DNA from: Tritrichomonas musculus
Taxonomy: Eukaryota > Parabasalia > Tritrichomonadida > Tritrichomonadidae
DNA length: 64,000 nucleotides
Direction: 5' to 3'
Assembly: GCA_039105265.1 (NCBI GenBank)
Contig: JAPFFF010000060.1
Coordinates: 496,001-560,000, forward strand
A program made the position numbers and the translations under genes. How positions within the stretch are numbered: the first letter of the stretch is position 1; each line of letters begins with the position of its first letter. Shown here piece after piece: positions 18,446 through 28,399 of the stretch. The notes under the pieces were generated by a model. It saw nothing but the letters and a program-made list of their open reading frames with translations. It searched no databases and had not been told where the DNA came from.

Positions 18446-19334
18446 ATGTTTGCATCAAAAACACAAGATGGCTATCCAATCAACATCCCTAACGCATTCA
18501 ATGGGTATGAAGTCAAGGAATATCTTGGATGTGGAAGCACATGTGCAGTTGTCTTAGTTGAAGATGAAAAAACAAAAGCCAAATATTCAGCGAAGGTCAT
18601 GTCAAAGAAAGACATTGAAAAGAGAGATCTTGTTGAATCAACGATGCTTGAGATCAAAGTCCTCAAAGAGCTTGATCATCCACATATCATCAAAGTTTAC
18701 GATTCCTTTGAAATCGAAGCCGCGGGCGAGGAATACTACGTCATCATCACGGAATACTGCGAAAATGGAGACCTGCTTTCATATGCGACAAACACAGGCT
18801 TCAAGGATGAAAGGCAGAGAAAGAAGATCATCTACGAATTCTTGGAAGGGATCAAGTATCTGCACACGAAGGGAATTTCGCACGGCGACATCAAGTCAGA
18901 GAATGTTTTGCTTGACTCCAATTTCTCGCCAAAGTTGTGCGATTTCGGATTCTGCAGGACGAAAAAAGTCGCCGGCGACGAGTCGAAGAAAGGCACTTTT
19001 TACTACGCCGCGCCAGAGTTGTTCGTTCGCGGCGAATTTGACACGATCAAGACGGACATCTGGGCAATCGGAATCACTTTGTACTCGCTTTTCGAGCTGC
19101 AGTTCCCGTTCAAAGATGGAAAGCAGAGCTGCATTGTCAATCAGCAGAAGCCTCGATTTCAAGGTTCGCCAGATTGTCAGAGACTGCACGCAAGTGATGG
19201 CCGCAAGCAGACCAACAATCGACAACATCATGAACTCTGACTACTTCAGCGACATTCGTTTCGACCCAAAGTTCAATCATAACTTCTCACCAAAGAAGAA
19301 AATCATCAAATGGAAACCAAAATGCAACTTTTAA
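18446..19334 (+). CDS. CAMK-like Ser/Thr protein kinase with one frameshift in the C-lobe
   Basis: Kinase motifs in order: glycine loop LGCGSTCAVV, catalytic Lys K50 in YSAKVM, Glu in LEIKVLKEL, SHGDIKSENVLL with D148 (HGD replaces HRD), CDFGF with D166, then FYYAAPELF and DIWAIGITLYSLF. The frame opened at 18446 runs to a TGA at 19238. After about 19140 the family's end (VRQIVRDCTQVMAASRPTIDNIMNSDYF) instead reads in the frame that stops at 19334. One base change between about 19140 and 19160 therefore shifts the frame: a real lesion, a sequence error or, less likely, programmed. From 18700 to 19250 the gene is clearly GC-richer than its neighbours at third positions. It may be a recently broken gene or an active one with an assembly error. 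Confidence 0.85.
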
Positions 19335-19609
19335 TTTCATTTAAGTTTCTGTTTGTATGTAAATTTAGTTAATAAACATTGCCAACCGTTTTGTTAAATA
19401 TAGAGATATTATATTTTTATTTATATTTTAATTTTCCAAAAGTTTTTATATGAATTATTTTCATTATGTTCTAATTAATCTTGTAATGTGTACTTTACAT
19501 TAAAGTTGCTTATTTCATTTATTTTGTCGAATTTGATTATATTAAACTTGTTAAGTTTTTTTTATCTAAATAAAAGATATAAAATTGACTTAAATAAGAA
19601 ATTGACTTC
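19335..19609. other. Spacer before the broken BspA gene
   Basis: AT-rich. A short frame from 19488 is low-complexity hydrophobic until about 19600, where ankyrin-like codons begin. Confidence 0.3.
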
Positions 19610-20697
19610 TGAAAATATTTTTAATAATCAAACATTAATGCAAATTGCCACTCAAAACGATAATAAAGATATTATTTATTATCAGAATCAAAAGAAATAT
19701 TTTCAACACAATTTTGTGATTTCTATAAACTTCAAGAAATAATAATACCATCTTCTGTGACATATATTGGATCATATGCTTTTAATCAATGTTCAGCATT
19801 GAGTCAAATAACATTTGAACAGCCATCATCTTTAACTAAAATTGATTATTATGCTTTCAGTGAATGTTCAGATTTGAAAAAAATAATACTTCCTTCTTCA
19901 ATAACATCAATTGGAACACATACATTTTTTAGATGCAGATAACTTAAAAGAGTCTTTATTGAATCAACAGCAACATCTTCATCACAATTAAATAAAAAAA
20001 GTTCATTACAAAAATATTTAAAATCAATTAGTAACTCAATTTAAAATCAATTAGTAATTCAGCTTTTTCTGAATGCCAATCATTAATTGAAGTTTCAATT
20101 CCTCCATTAATAACACAAATTGGATTTCAAGCATTTTCTAATTGCGAATCACTTAAGCATATTTCAATTCCTTCTTCTGTAATTTCATTTGATGGAAGCG
20201 TTTTTAGTGAATGTTCATCTTTGGAAGAAATAACAATTTCGTCTTCTATAAAAACGATTGGAAAAGGAACTTTTCAAAGTTGCACTTCATTGAAAAAAAT
20301 AACTTTTGAAAAACCGTCCTCTATTACTTTAATTGATGATTGTGCTTTTGATGTATGTTCATCATTGATAGAAATAATCTTGCCATCTTCTGTTAAAACA
20401 ATAGGAAAGAATGCATTCAATAAGTGTTATTCATTAAAAAGAATAGAAATTCCTTCTTCTATTAAAAAGATCAATGATTATACATTCAATGAATGTTCTT
20501 CAGTGGATATTATTTCAATCGCTTCTTCAGTTACTTTCATTAGTGATTATTCATTTTATGAATGTTCTTCGTTAACAAAAGTTACAATTTCATCATCTGC
20601 AACTTCAGCTGGAAAAGGTGCTTTCAGCCAATGTTCGTCACTAACCAAAATCGAAATTCCATCGTTTTCAACTTCCATTATATTGATTTTAAAATAA
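19610..20697 (+). pseudogene. Broken ankyrin/BspA-like LRR gene
   Basis: The first coding trace is an ankyrin-like scrap (NNQTLMQIATQNDNKDIIYY, about 19620-19680). BspA-like repeats then follow in a different frame from about 19730 (IIIPSSVTYIGSYAFNQCSALSQITF) to a stop at 19942. A second run begins about 20050 and continues to 20697 (for example SLKKITF, SSVKTIGKNAFNKCYSLKRIEIPSSIKKI). Between them lies a stretch with a near-duplicated AAATCAATTAGTAA (about 20020-20058) and stops. Repeats have the family length of about 23 residues. The array ends in SFSTSIILILK without a membrane anchor. It has at least two frame breaks and is a pseudogene of the ankyrin-BspA type found elsewhere in the window. 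Confidence 0.85.
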
Positions 20698-21647
20698 AAA
20701 AGAATTTTTACAAAAAAAGGAAAGTTTTTCTTAATTATTCATTTCCTTTTCAATTTCAACAATTTTCTTCTTGAAAAATCTTGCATTTGAGATAATTATG
20801 TTACGTTTTTTATCAGTTATGTCCTAAATGAACTTCTTTTCAACAAACTTTGGTATTATTTTTGATTTTAGATTAATTGATTCATTAATTGTGTCGCTGA
20901 TTGATCTGTTAAATTGATCTTTTAAAGCAACATACCTTCATTGTTTTCTTGATAAGCTTCTATTTTATTCGATAAGTTGATATCAATTTCTTTTCTATTG
21001 GCTTGATTTGCTTCTTCCTCATTCATTTACGCTGAAGTTAAAATATTTCATATAGCGGTTCACTTATCCATCACTTTATATGAATTCTTGCTTGAGTCAA
21101 TCATGACTGCAGGGATAGCTTTCTTAATAGTATTTTAGATTTGACTTTTTTCAAATATTTGGTGCTTTTATTTGGAAATTTCGGGCAGATTTTCATTTGC
21201 ATTAGCTTTAAATAAAACATCATGACCAAGACCACAACAACTTAGTTTAAACCAAAAATCTGAATATTTTGAAAAACGAAATATGGATCATCCTCAAAAT
21301 TCTTAACAATTTTTCCTAATTAACAATTATTGGTATTGAAGAATTACGAAGGATCACATTTATATCCCAAAATGTTATTATTAAATATACTCTTTGAAAT
21401 TTTGGTGATTGCATATATTTTATTTAAAAATTTATTTTATAATGCTATTTTAAATCATTAAAATGCTTATTAAAACAAAATATGTTAATCTAACAACCAA
21501 AAAAGGTCAAAGTATAGTTTTATTAATATTATATAAGTCTCAGAAAAACTGCAGTAATTGAAAGAGGAAACACAGAAATTGAATATAAGTCTCCTATTAT
21601 TTATTTTGTAATAATATATCATATTTTTAAAGAAATGTAATGTTAAT
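20698..21647 (-). pseudogene. Heavily decayed coding remnant of unknown family
   Basis: The minus strand between about 21290 and 20760 reads as short protein-like pieces in shifting frames: FWFKLSCCGLGHDVLFKANANENLPEIS, AIPAVMIDSSKNSYKVMDKWTA, then EEEANQANRKEIDINLSNKIEAYQE. Stops are frequent. The lysine/glutamate content differs from the BspA gene next to it. It may be a dead mobile-element gene, but no family can be named. The flanking parts (20698-20760 and 21300-21647) are plain AT-rich DNA. Confidence 0.35.
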
Positions 21648-22331
21648 TTAAGGTAATTCACTACTGTTTCCTATTCTTTCTTTATCATATTTTCTTTTCC
21701 CAATAAAATATAATGAAACCAACATTCCGACAATAATGAGGACAGTGAATATAACAATTAGTATAAAACCTACCTTACTAATATATTTGATTTTTGCAGC
21801 TTTATCATAATGTAAAAATGATTGTAGATTTGTTGAATAAACAAAACAAACTTGTTTCCAATTTTCATTTATTACTTCATTTGGATGATTTTTTGTAGAT
21901 GTATACCCGCTTTCCCAATGACATGAACCACCTTCGTAATATATCCAGGCATCAACTTCATCTTTAAACCAGGTAAGATATAAATCAACCTTAGTTGTGT
22001 TATAAAAATCTCTAAATACAACATCATGATATTTATCTATCACCAAAGATGGTATGACAATTGACATATATTTATCAGGATTATCTTTTGGTAATTTTTC
22101 TAAATGAAAATCGATTAAATCAGAACTAGCATGAATTTCATATGGTGTTTTTTCAAATTCGTCATACGAAAAAGTATAAATATCTTTTGCAAAACAAGAA
22201 ATAATAAAATAAGATGACATCATTTCAATATTATTGCGACCCTTGCAATAAATCTTATTATCATTTATGTTCTTGGCCAATGTCGAGTAATTGCGATGTA
22301 AAAGTATATTAGATAGCAATAGAAAAATCAT
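21648..22331 (-). CDS. Single-pass (type I) membrane protein, unknown function
   Basis: 227 residues. A hydrophobic N terminus (MIFLLLSNILL) acts as signal peptide. An ectodomain of about 165 residues with Cys at ISCF, GSCHWESGY and QVCFVY follows, then one strong transmembrane helix (VGFILIVIFTVLIIVGMLVSLYFI, about 188-211) and a basic tail KRKYDKERIGNSSELP. This is the layout of a surface or endosomal type I protein. The family was not recognised. It is transcribed divergently from the gene at 22571, with about 240 bp between the ATGs. Confidence 0.8.
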   Translation of the reverse strand: MIFLLLSNILLHRNYSTLAKNINDNKIYCKGRNNIEMMSSYFIISCFAKDIYTFSYDEFEKTPYEIHASSDLIDFHLEKLPKDNPDKYMSIVIPSLVIDKYHDVVFRDFYNTTKVDLYLTWFKDEVDAWIYYEGGSCHWESGYTSTKNHPNEVINENWKQVCFVYSTNLQSFLHYDKAAKIKYISKVGFILIVIFTVLIIVGMLVSLYFIGKRKYDKERIGNSSELP

Positions 22332-22343
22332 TAATTTCTGTTT

Positions 22344-22350
22344 TTAATGA
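22344..22350 (-). promoter_or_regulatory. Initiator-like TCATTAA
   Basis: Minus-strand TCAYW match about 13 bases before the ATG at 22331. Confidence 0.4.
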
Positions 22351-22558
22351 GATATTAAAAGAAATTCAAATAATATTTTCAAACTTTACAAATTTGTAAC
22401 GTTCTTTTTTTCAAAAATTCAGAAAAAAAGTTTGATATTTTTTTAATTAATGTCATTTTATACATTTAAATACTTATTTATGGATGAATTAAAATGATAT
22501 TTTTTTATATAAAAATAAGAATAATTTATATGATTTCAAACGACTCATAGAATTTTGA

Positions 22559-22565
22559 TCATTAT
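22559..22565 (+). promoter_or_regulatory. Initiator-like TCATTAT
   Basis: GATCATTATTTGAAATG: TCAYW match whose A lies 10 bases before the ATG at 22571. Confidence 0.55.
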
Positions 22566-22570
22566 TTGAA

Positions 22571-24013
22571 ATGAAATCCTGTGGGAAATGCTTTGATTCT
22601 TTTAAAAAATCGTATTTCGGATTATTTATTTCACAACTTTTTGATATTGGAAACTCAACAGGATCTCTTGTTATGGAAATATTGACCCTTTTTCGTACTT
22701 TTCAAAGACTCAGTGCACCATCAGAATTTAGGACAAAATTTTCTCCAGATTGCTTTAGAATGTTTAGTTGGGCCAAAGATTTTGTTGATATTATCTCAAA
22801 ATCATTTCGAACCACGCCTTTTTCAAATTTTGAACTTTTTTCTATTTATGTTTTTATTTTCCCTTTATCAATATTAACTTTTATTTCAACAACAGCATTT
22901 GGATATAGATTTGTATTCTTTTGTATAATTTTAGGAGGTTGCCTTGCATTAAGTACTGGCATTACATTTTTTAAAGTTGACAGACAGATAGCAACGATCA
23001 TCACTTGTATAGGTGCAGGAGCAATCGCACTTTATTGTTTAGTAAGCTTATGTTGTTTTTGTTCTGACCGAAAATCTAAAAAAAAAGTTTCAAATGAAAA
23101 TAATGATGATGAAGATGAAGAAAATAATAATATGGTTAATAACTACAATGGCCTTGGATACTCATTCTCGTTTTCAGCTCTTATATTTCATTCATTGATG
23201 ATTCCAATTTTGTTAAAAAGATGGAAATTAACCAAAATAATTGCAATTTTTTTATTTATAATCCTCGTTCTCCTTTTATTCGGTGAAATTACCTTCAGAT
23301 CTTTTTTAGGAGATAAAGCAATCAATTTAATAACAAAACTCAATGATTTTATCAATAATTGTTTATCTTTACTCATTATTCCTTCAACAGAAGTTTTTTT
23401 CAAACTTGTAGACAATGATTTTAAAAATAATCTATATCCATTGCTTGGTTATTTAGCTAATTCCATTGTTCTTCCTTTATTATTGATCTTGTCAATGGTT
23501 ATTATTCAAACCCCGAGTCTTGAAAATAAATATAAAAAATCAGAATCATATAAATTCAATTTTTACTATTTTTTCGAATTAATTGACACAGTAAAGCAAA
23601 TTGGATATGCTATAGCCATTGCTTTTGATGTTATTTGGGTTTGCCTAATAATTGAAATATTATGGGTCATTTTAGTGTTTTCTATTCGTCCATTTGTTGG
23701 AATAAGCGATTACTCACTATCTGCTGGAAACTCTTTTGTATTAATAGTATCTAATTCAATATTATTATATTCGTCTAAGAATCAATCTAAATATTTTAGT
23801 TTGGCGGTTTGTATTATATTTATTATAATGGCATGTATTCCAGCAATTTTATCTCTTTATTTATTTTTCATATATGATTTTGATACAAATCCAGATGATA
23901 CAGATGATGAAAAAAAAAATCAAGCATCATTTAAAATGTGGACAATAACAACCTATTTATCACCCATTGCATGGCTTTTCTACGGCTTGAATGTATTATC
24001 TCTTTATAAGTAA
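22571..24013 (+). CDS. Polytopic membrane protein, unknown function
   Basis: 480 residues. A Cys/Phe-rich N-terminal domain (CGKCFDSFKKSYFGL, about residues 4-18) comes before roughly nine hydrophobic segments, beginning with FSIYVFIFPLSILTFIST (about 95-112). They are grouped 4 + 5 around an acidic, asparagine-rich loop (SKKKVSNENNDDEDEENNNM, about 170-190). The C terminus is another hairpin with the tail LYK. The loop should be cytosolic. No transporter or channel motif was recognised. The gene converges on the 24070-24624 gene with only 56 bp between their stop codons. Confidence 0.8.
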   Translation: MKSCGKCFDSFKKSYFGLFISQLFDIGNSTGSLVMEILTLFRTFQRLSAPSEFRTKFSPDCFRMFSWAKDFVDIISKSFRTTPFSNFELFSIYVFIFPLSILTFISTTAFGYRFVFFCIILGGCLALSTGITFFKVDRQIATIITCIGAGAIALYCLVSLCCFCSDRKSKKKVSNENNDDEDEENNNMVNNYNGLGYSFSFSALIFHSLMIPILLKRWKLTKIIAIFLFIILVLLLFGEITFRSFLGDKAINLITKLNDFINNCLSLLIIPSTEVFFKLVDNDFKNNLYPLLGYLANSIVLPLLLILSMVIIQTPSLENKYKKSESYKFNFYYFFELIDTVKQIGYAIAIAFDVIWVCLIIEILWVILVFSIRPFVGISDYSLSAGNSFVLIVSNSILLYSSKNQSKYFSLAVCIIFIIMACIPAILSLYLFFIYDFDTNPDDTDDEKKNQASFKMWTITTYLSPIAWLFYGLNVLSLYK

Positions 24014-24069
24014 ATATTTTATATAATGAGTTTTTCTCACTCTATTTTTACTTGATTCAAATATGAATA

Positions 24070-24624
24070 TCATAATGAAAAGCAAGGCCAAAGTACTCCA
24101 ATGTATGTTAAAACAAAGGTTACTAAAACACCTTCCATAACACCAATCACAACTTTGCACCATTTATTAGAAGAATCACTACTAAATATAAATGGTTCAT
24201 TTAATTTAGAAAAATTCTTTGATTCTAAATTTTCAGCAATTTTAAAAATAGGAAAAGAAAAACCTTTGGGAACAAAACCTTTAACAGGGACTTCCATTGT
24301 CATCATAATATATATTTTATACATATGTGATCCTTCATTGCTGATACGTATAGATATATTTTTATTACTGAAAGCAATCCCAACTAGTCCATTATTAGAA
24401 TCAAAAGTTTGAACAGGATCTTTGAAATTTGGAAAATCAGTATAAACTTCAATTGAAAGGTCACTATATTTATTTAATGAGCTAAAAAAGGCCCCATATC
24501 TTTCTCTTAATAATATTTCAACGACTTGATAATCATCAAGATATAACAGCAAATTAAGAGGATCGTTTTTTATAAAATCAAATATTTGCTTGCTAAAAGA
24601 AATTTGGATCAGTAAAAAGATCAT
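24070..24624 (-). CDS. Small type I membrane protein, unknown function
   Basis: 184 residues. A short signal peptide (MIFLLIQISFS) is followed by an ectodomain of about 145 residues without cysteines and a C-terminal hydrophobic segment (VVIGVMEGVLVTFVLTYIGVLWPCF) that runs to the end. There is practically no cytosolic tail, so the segment may act as an anchor. It resembles 21648-22331 in plan but not in sequence. A long T-run upstream (24655-24682) separates it from the next feature. Confidence 0.7.
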   Translation of the reverse strand: MIFLLIQISFSKQIFDFIKNDPLNLLLYLDDYQVVEILLRERYGAFFSSLNKYSDLSIEVYTDFPNFKDPVQTFDSNNGLVGIAFSNKNISIRISNEGSHMYKIYIMMTMEVPVKGFVPKGFSFPIFKIAENLESKNFSKLNEPFIFSSDSSNKWCKVVIGVMEGVLVTFVLTYIGVLWPCFSL

Positions 24625-24648
24625 GAGTCTTTTTTTTTTACAATAATT

Positions 24649-24686
<38 letters not shown>

Positions 24687-25054
24687 TGAAGATAAGTCAA
24701 CAAGTATAGAATTACTGCACTTTTTCAAAAAAAAAACGTTTTATTTTCTTTGAAAAAGTGCAGTAATTGAAAAACGAATTCATTTTTTAAAAAAAAAAAA
24801 GTTAAAAATAACTTCTATTTTTACATACGGTAAGTTAAAACTTGCTTGACAATTTAAATTGCAGTATTCCAACTTGAATGATAATTCAAATTATTAAATT
24901 ACTTGAAATATTTTGAATGAATTGAAACCGTTGATAAAAAAAAAATTTATATTTTAAAATAACGTTGGTTAATTTATGAAGGAATTTTGCAATAATCTGG
25001 AAGTTATTAATTCAATTAAAATATACGGAGGAAAATAAACGAAAATGTCATAAT
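24625..25054. other. Spacer with poly(T), a hairpin and a repeated motif
   Basis: A T-run covers about 24650-24681. A 20-bp inverted repeat sits at 24710-24768. ACATACGGTAAGTTAAA at about 24824-24839 recurs at 30955-30971. No gene was seen. Confidence 0.5.
24710..24768. repeat. 20-bp perfect inverted repeat (hairpin)
   Basis: AATTACTGCACTTTTTCAAA at 24710-24729 is exactly complementary to 24749-24768 across a 19-base loop. It could be a miniature element or a structured RNA. GCAGTAATTGAAA from its right arm also occurs near 21551-21563. Confidence 0.75.
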
Positions 25055-25302
25055 TTAAGGTACAAATCCAGTACGTTATTTTTTGAATGGGAGAACGTTT
25101 ATTATTTGAATAGTTGCATGTCTCTGAAAAAGTTTAAATTGACTAGGTTTGTTTTTGACACTTATTTCACAATTTAAATAAACATTATGACATGTTACAT
25201 GAAATGGATGAAAATAATCGTTTTTTATTTAACATGTCATCTTATTCTTTGAGAATGTCAAAAAAAATTGCGGTTACTAAACGTACTGGATTTGTACCTT
25301 AA
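25055..25302. mobile_element. TTAA-flanked MITE
   Basis: TTAAGGTACAAATCCAGTAC opens at 25055, and its exact reverse complement closes at 25302, extended inward by GTT. The outer TTAA on both ends matches the target duplication of piggyBac-like transposons. The 248-bp length and the lack of coding mark it as non-autonomous. Inside are a second pair of inverted segments, ATGACATGTTACATG near 25187 and AACATGTCAT near 25230. The arms are still perfect, which suggests a fairly recent insertion. Confidence 0.85.
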
Positions 25303-26547
25303 GGGCAAAAAAAAATTTACCAAATTTTAGATGGAGCATAAAAAAAATTGATTTGAAAAAAATGAAAGATATTTAATTCCATAATAAAGGCAAATATAGT
25401 ACATAGAAATATATGGAATAACTTTTTTGCCATCCGTTTAGATTTTCAAGACGTTTCAGATAAATTCTGATTTTGGATGATATCTTATGTAAATAAATAT
25501 TTTTATTCGATTAATAAGAATTATTGAACTTCTTTTATGGATAATACACTTATTTTCTTTTTGATAACAGCACATACTATTAATCTTTTGAGAAAAATAA
25601 ATTTGAAAAGAGGTATTCATATTAAATAAAGTTCTTGTCTTCTTTTTTGTTCTTCCTTTTTTAAAAAAAATAGTAAGCTTTTAATCAACAAAAAAATAAC
25701 TAGAGAAAATGATGCATTTCTCCAGATCCACACGGTTTTTTTCTTTTTTGATTTTATTATATTATATATCAGTATATTAATAAACATATTAACAGATATA
25801 ATTTTAATTTTATGCGGCCAATTTCGAATAAAGTACTTTTATAATAAGAGGATTTTATTTTCTTAACAAAAAATTGATTTTTTGTAATTAAAATTTGATA
25901 TATTATTGATTTTTATCTCCTAAATCAATTTATGTATCTTTTATAATTCCAATAAACAAAAAACCAGCGATAAATCTGAAAGATTTATTCAAAATAATAG
26001 ATTTTTTCAAAAAAAAGTGAAAAAGCTACTTATTCACAAAATAAGTAAACTCTCTTATAAAAATATATACTTTTTTCTGTTTTTTATTTTAGATTTAAAA
26101 AACGATAGAAAGTAAATATATGACATGTTATATAAAAATATTAATTGAATATTTTAAATTGTGAATTATTTGACCAAATAATATCAGAAAATAATAAAAT
26201 CGAGTTTTGCGAAAACTGGCGCATGAATTTATTAATCATTAATATATTATTACATTTATATAATATAGTTAAAAATTATTTTATTTAATTTAAAAAATAC
26301 CGTGGGGATTCCATGATCATTTTTATCATTTTTCTGAGGATCATGGAATTCCAATTAGTGATATCATATTCATGAGATTCTTTCTCTCATTAAAAAAAAT
26401 ATATTTCATTTAAGAAGTAGGAATAAAGTCATCATCAGAAAAGTTGTTATTTATAGAAATAGGAAAAAAGATAATTTAATTTTTTTAAAATAATAGCATG
26501 ATAAAGTTTATTAACAAATAATATTGAATTATTCAATATGGTTTTTA
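25303..26547. other. Gene-free AT-rich region
   Basis: No gene found. A 31-bp segment at 25628-25658 is identical to 26844-26874 inside the coiled-coil gene. An imperfect inverted repeat GGATTCCATGATCA/GGATCATGGAATTCC lies at about 26305-26354. Confidence 0.4.
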
Positions 26548-28002
26548 TCATTTCTGATTTTTAGTCTTTGAACTACGTTTCTGTTCATTTTGTAGATTGA
26601 AGAAAGTATCTTTGCATGAATTATTGATTATTATTTGCTTACTTCCAATTGCTTTCTGTTGGTTCATTGCTATTTGTTTTTCACCATTGCTATTATTAGG
26701 CTTTCTTTTCTGATCTCTTTCTTTTTGCGCATTCAAATTCTTTTCTTTGAGATCTTTCTTTTGGTTTTCTTTTGGTGCTTGTCCAAAAAGTCTTTGCTGA
26801 ATAAGAAGATCCTGGTTAAAAAGAATTTTATTTTGTCTTTCAAAAAGTTCTTGTCTTCTTTTTTGTTCTTCCTTGAGTTCTTGACATTTTCTTTGCTGCT
26901 CTTTAGGTTTTTGTTCTCTCTTTTGTTGGTCTTTTGGTGCTTGCTCTCTCTTTTGTGGTTTCCTAGGTGTTTGCTCTTTCCTTTGCTGCTCTTTAAGTTG
27001 TTGTTCTTTTTTTTGCTGCCATTTAAGATATTGTTCCCTCTTTTGTTGCTTTCTAAGTTCTTGTTCTCTCTTTTGTTTTTCAATGAGTTCTTGTTCTTTT
27101 CTTTGCTGTTCAAGAAGTTCTTGTTCTTTTCTTTGCTGTTCAACGAGTTCTTGTTCTTTTCTTTGCTGTTCAACGAGTTCTTGTTCTTTTCTTTGCTGTT
27201 CAATGAGTTCTTGTTCTTTTCTTTGCTGTTCAAGAAGTTCTTGTTCTTTTCTTTGCTGTTCAACGAGTTCTTGTTCTTTTCTTTGCTGTTCAACGAGTTC
27301 TTGTTCTTTTCTTTGCTGTTCAATGAGTTCTTGTTCTTTTCTTTGTTGCTCATCAATTGAATCCTCAATTTTCTGTGGTTCCATTTCTTCATTTTCATCT
27401 TCTGATGGAAATGAAAATGAGTTAGAAATCAAATCTGATTCCGTAATAATAACCAAGTCATCATCTTCATTTTCGAACGAAACCTCCTCTGACATATTTT
27501 GTTCGTTTTTAGCAACAATTTTTTGCAATTTTTGGATATCTATTGGTATTTCTGGCCTTGGGAAGCTTATGTTGAAGCTTTCTTGTTTAACGCCATCGAT
27601 TTTTTGAATAATTTCAGCAGATTCTTTTTTTCTTTCCTCTGAAATCATGTTGATCACTGCAGTAATTCTAGAGACTATTTCTTTTTGGTATTCATCAGAT
27701 TTCTTTTGATCGAAAAAGCTTTTTTTCTTTGAGTACTGTTCATTGAGCTTTTGTAGATAAATCAAATCTTGATTGATAGCAGAAGCAGTTTGGCTGAAAA
27801 CATTCAATGAATCTGAAATTTTCTGAAGAAGCGAAATCAAGTTTGATAAATTTCCAATAGAAAAAATCATATTATTAGATGGATCATATAATGATTGAAC
27901 AATCGTTGAGATTTCGCTCTCAACTTGAATAAAATTTGTATTGGACTCAGTTAAATTTTGAAATTCTGGGTACGTAGTTTTTTTGGTAAATAAAGAAAAC
28001 AT
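26548..28002 (-). CDS. Coiled-coil protein with QRKEQEL decapeptide repeats
   Basis: 484 residues if started at the ATG at 28002 (MFSLFTKKTTYPEF). That start is preferred over the Met 14 codons upstream because TCATTTT lies 6-12 bases before it. Residues 1-200 are helical with a possible coiled coil. An acidic patch (FENEDDDLVIITESD) follows. About residues 215-310 then form a nearly perfect decapeptide array EQQRKEQEL(I/V/L), followed by looser copies (KREQELRKQQ, QQRKEQTPRK) to about residue 400. The array predicts a long charged single helix or coiled coil. The C terminus is basic, N/K-rich. It is likely structural or cytoskeletal; no family was recognised. Confidence 0.85.
   Translation of the reverse strand: MFSLFTKKTTYPEFQNLTESNTNFIQVESEISTIVQSLYDPSNNMIFSIGNLSNLISLLQKISDSLNVFSQTASAINQDLIYLQKLNEQYSKKKSFFDQKKSDEYQKEIVSRITAVINMISEERKKESAEIIQKIDGVKQESFNISFPRPEIPIDIQKLQKIVAKNEQNMSEEVSFENEDDDLVIITESDLISNSFSFPSEDENEEMEPQKIEDSIDEQQRKEQELIEQQRKEQELVEQQRKEQELVEQQRKEQELLEQQRKEQELIEQQRKEQELVEQQRKEQELVEQQRKEQELLEQQRKEQELIEKQKREQELRKQQKREQYLKWQQKKEQQLKEQQRKEQTPRKPQKREQAPKDQQKREQKPKEQQRKCQELKEEQKRRQELFERQNKILFNQDLLIQQRLFGQAPKENQKKDLKEKNLNAQKERDQKRKPNNSNGEKQIAMNQQKAIGSKQIIINNSCKDTFFNLQNEQKRSSKTKNQK
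27075..27360 (-). repeat. 30-bp coding repeat with a 120-bp higher-order period
   Basis: The unit TTCTTGTTCTTTTCTTTGCT plus GTTCAACGAG is repeated about nine times. The variable codon reads I-V-V-L-I-V-V-L-I in the protein direction, so four units (120 bp) were copied as a block. Confidence 0.9.
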
Positions 28003-28007
28003 TATAA

Positions 28008-28014
28008 AAAATGA
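28008..28014 (-). promoter_or_regulatory. Initiator-like TCATTTT that decides a start
   Basis: Minus-strand TCAYW match 6 bases before the ATG at 28002. It lies inside the longer frame that would start at 28044, so the downstream ATG is the likely start. Confidence 0.55.
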
Positions 28015-28399
28015 TATGTTTTTTTTATATAGTAAAGAATTCAAATTTTGAATATGTTATGTAAAATTTATTCAATCTTTTTTTGTTTATATGGTTAGGT
28101 TCTCAATTAATAGAATTGAGATTTATAATTTTTTTAATTTTGAATATAAATTGTTTCAATTTTTCTGAATAAAATCATAAAATTTATTTTTTGTCGGAGA
28201 TTGGTCGCTATTTGAGTAAATATTACAAAATTAATTTTATTATAAATATAATTTATATAATAAAATATATAACTAAAAAATCAAAAATCAAATATAAAAA
28301 TGTTTATTTAATAAGATAAATATAAAAAAATAAATATTGAAAAATTGAAGTAATAGTATAAAAACGAATTCACATAAGATCACATCATTTTTATATAAA
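28015..28399. other. Divergent promoter region
   Basis: AT-rich and without repeats of note. It serves the genes on both sides. Confidence 0.3.
28385..28391 (+). promoter_or_regulatory. Initiator-like TCATTTT
   Basis: CATCATTTTTATATAAAATG: the A of TCA lies about 13 bases before the ATG at 28400. Confidence 0.55.

Noticed and set aside
27083-27607. Cys/Ser-rich plus-strand frame (SSCSFLCCS repeats)
   Set aside because: Reverse frame of the QRKEQEL coding repeat. The minus-strand frame is longer, has an initiator and sensible composition.
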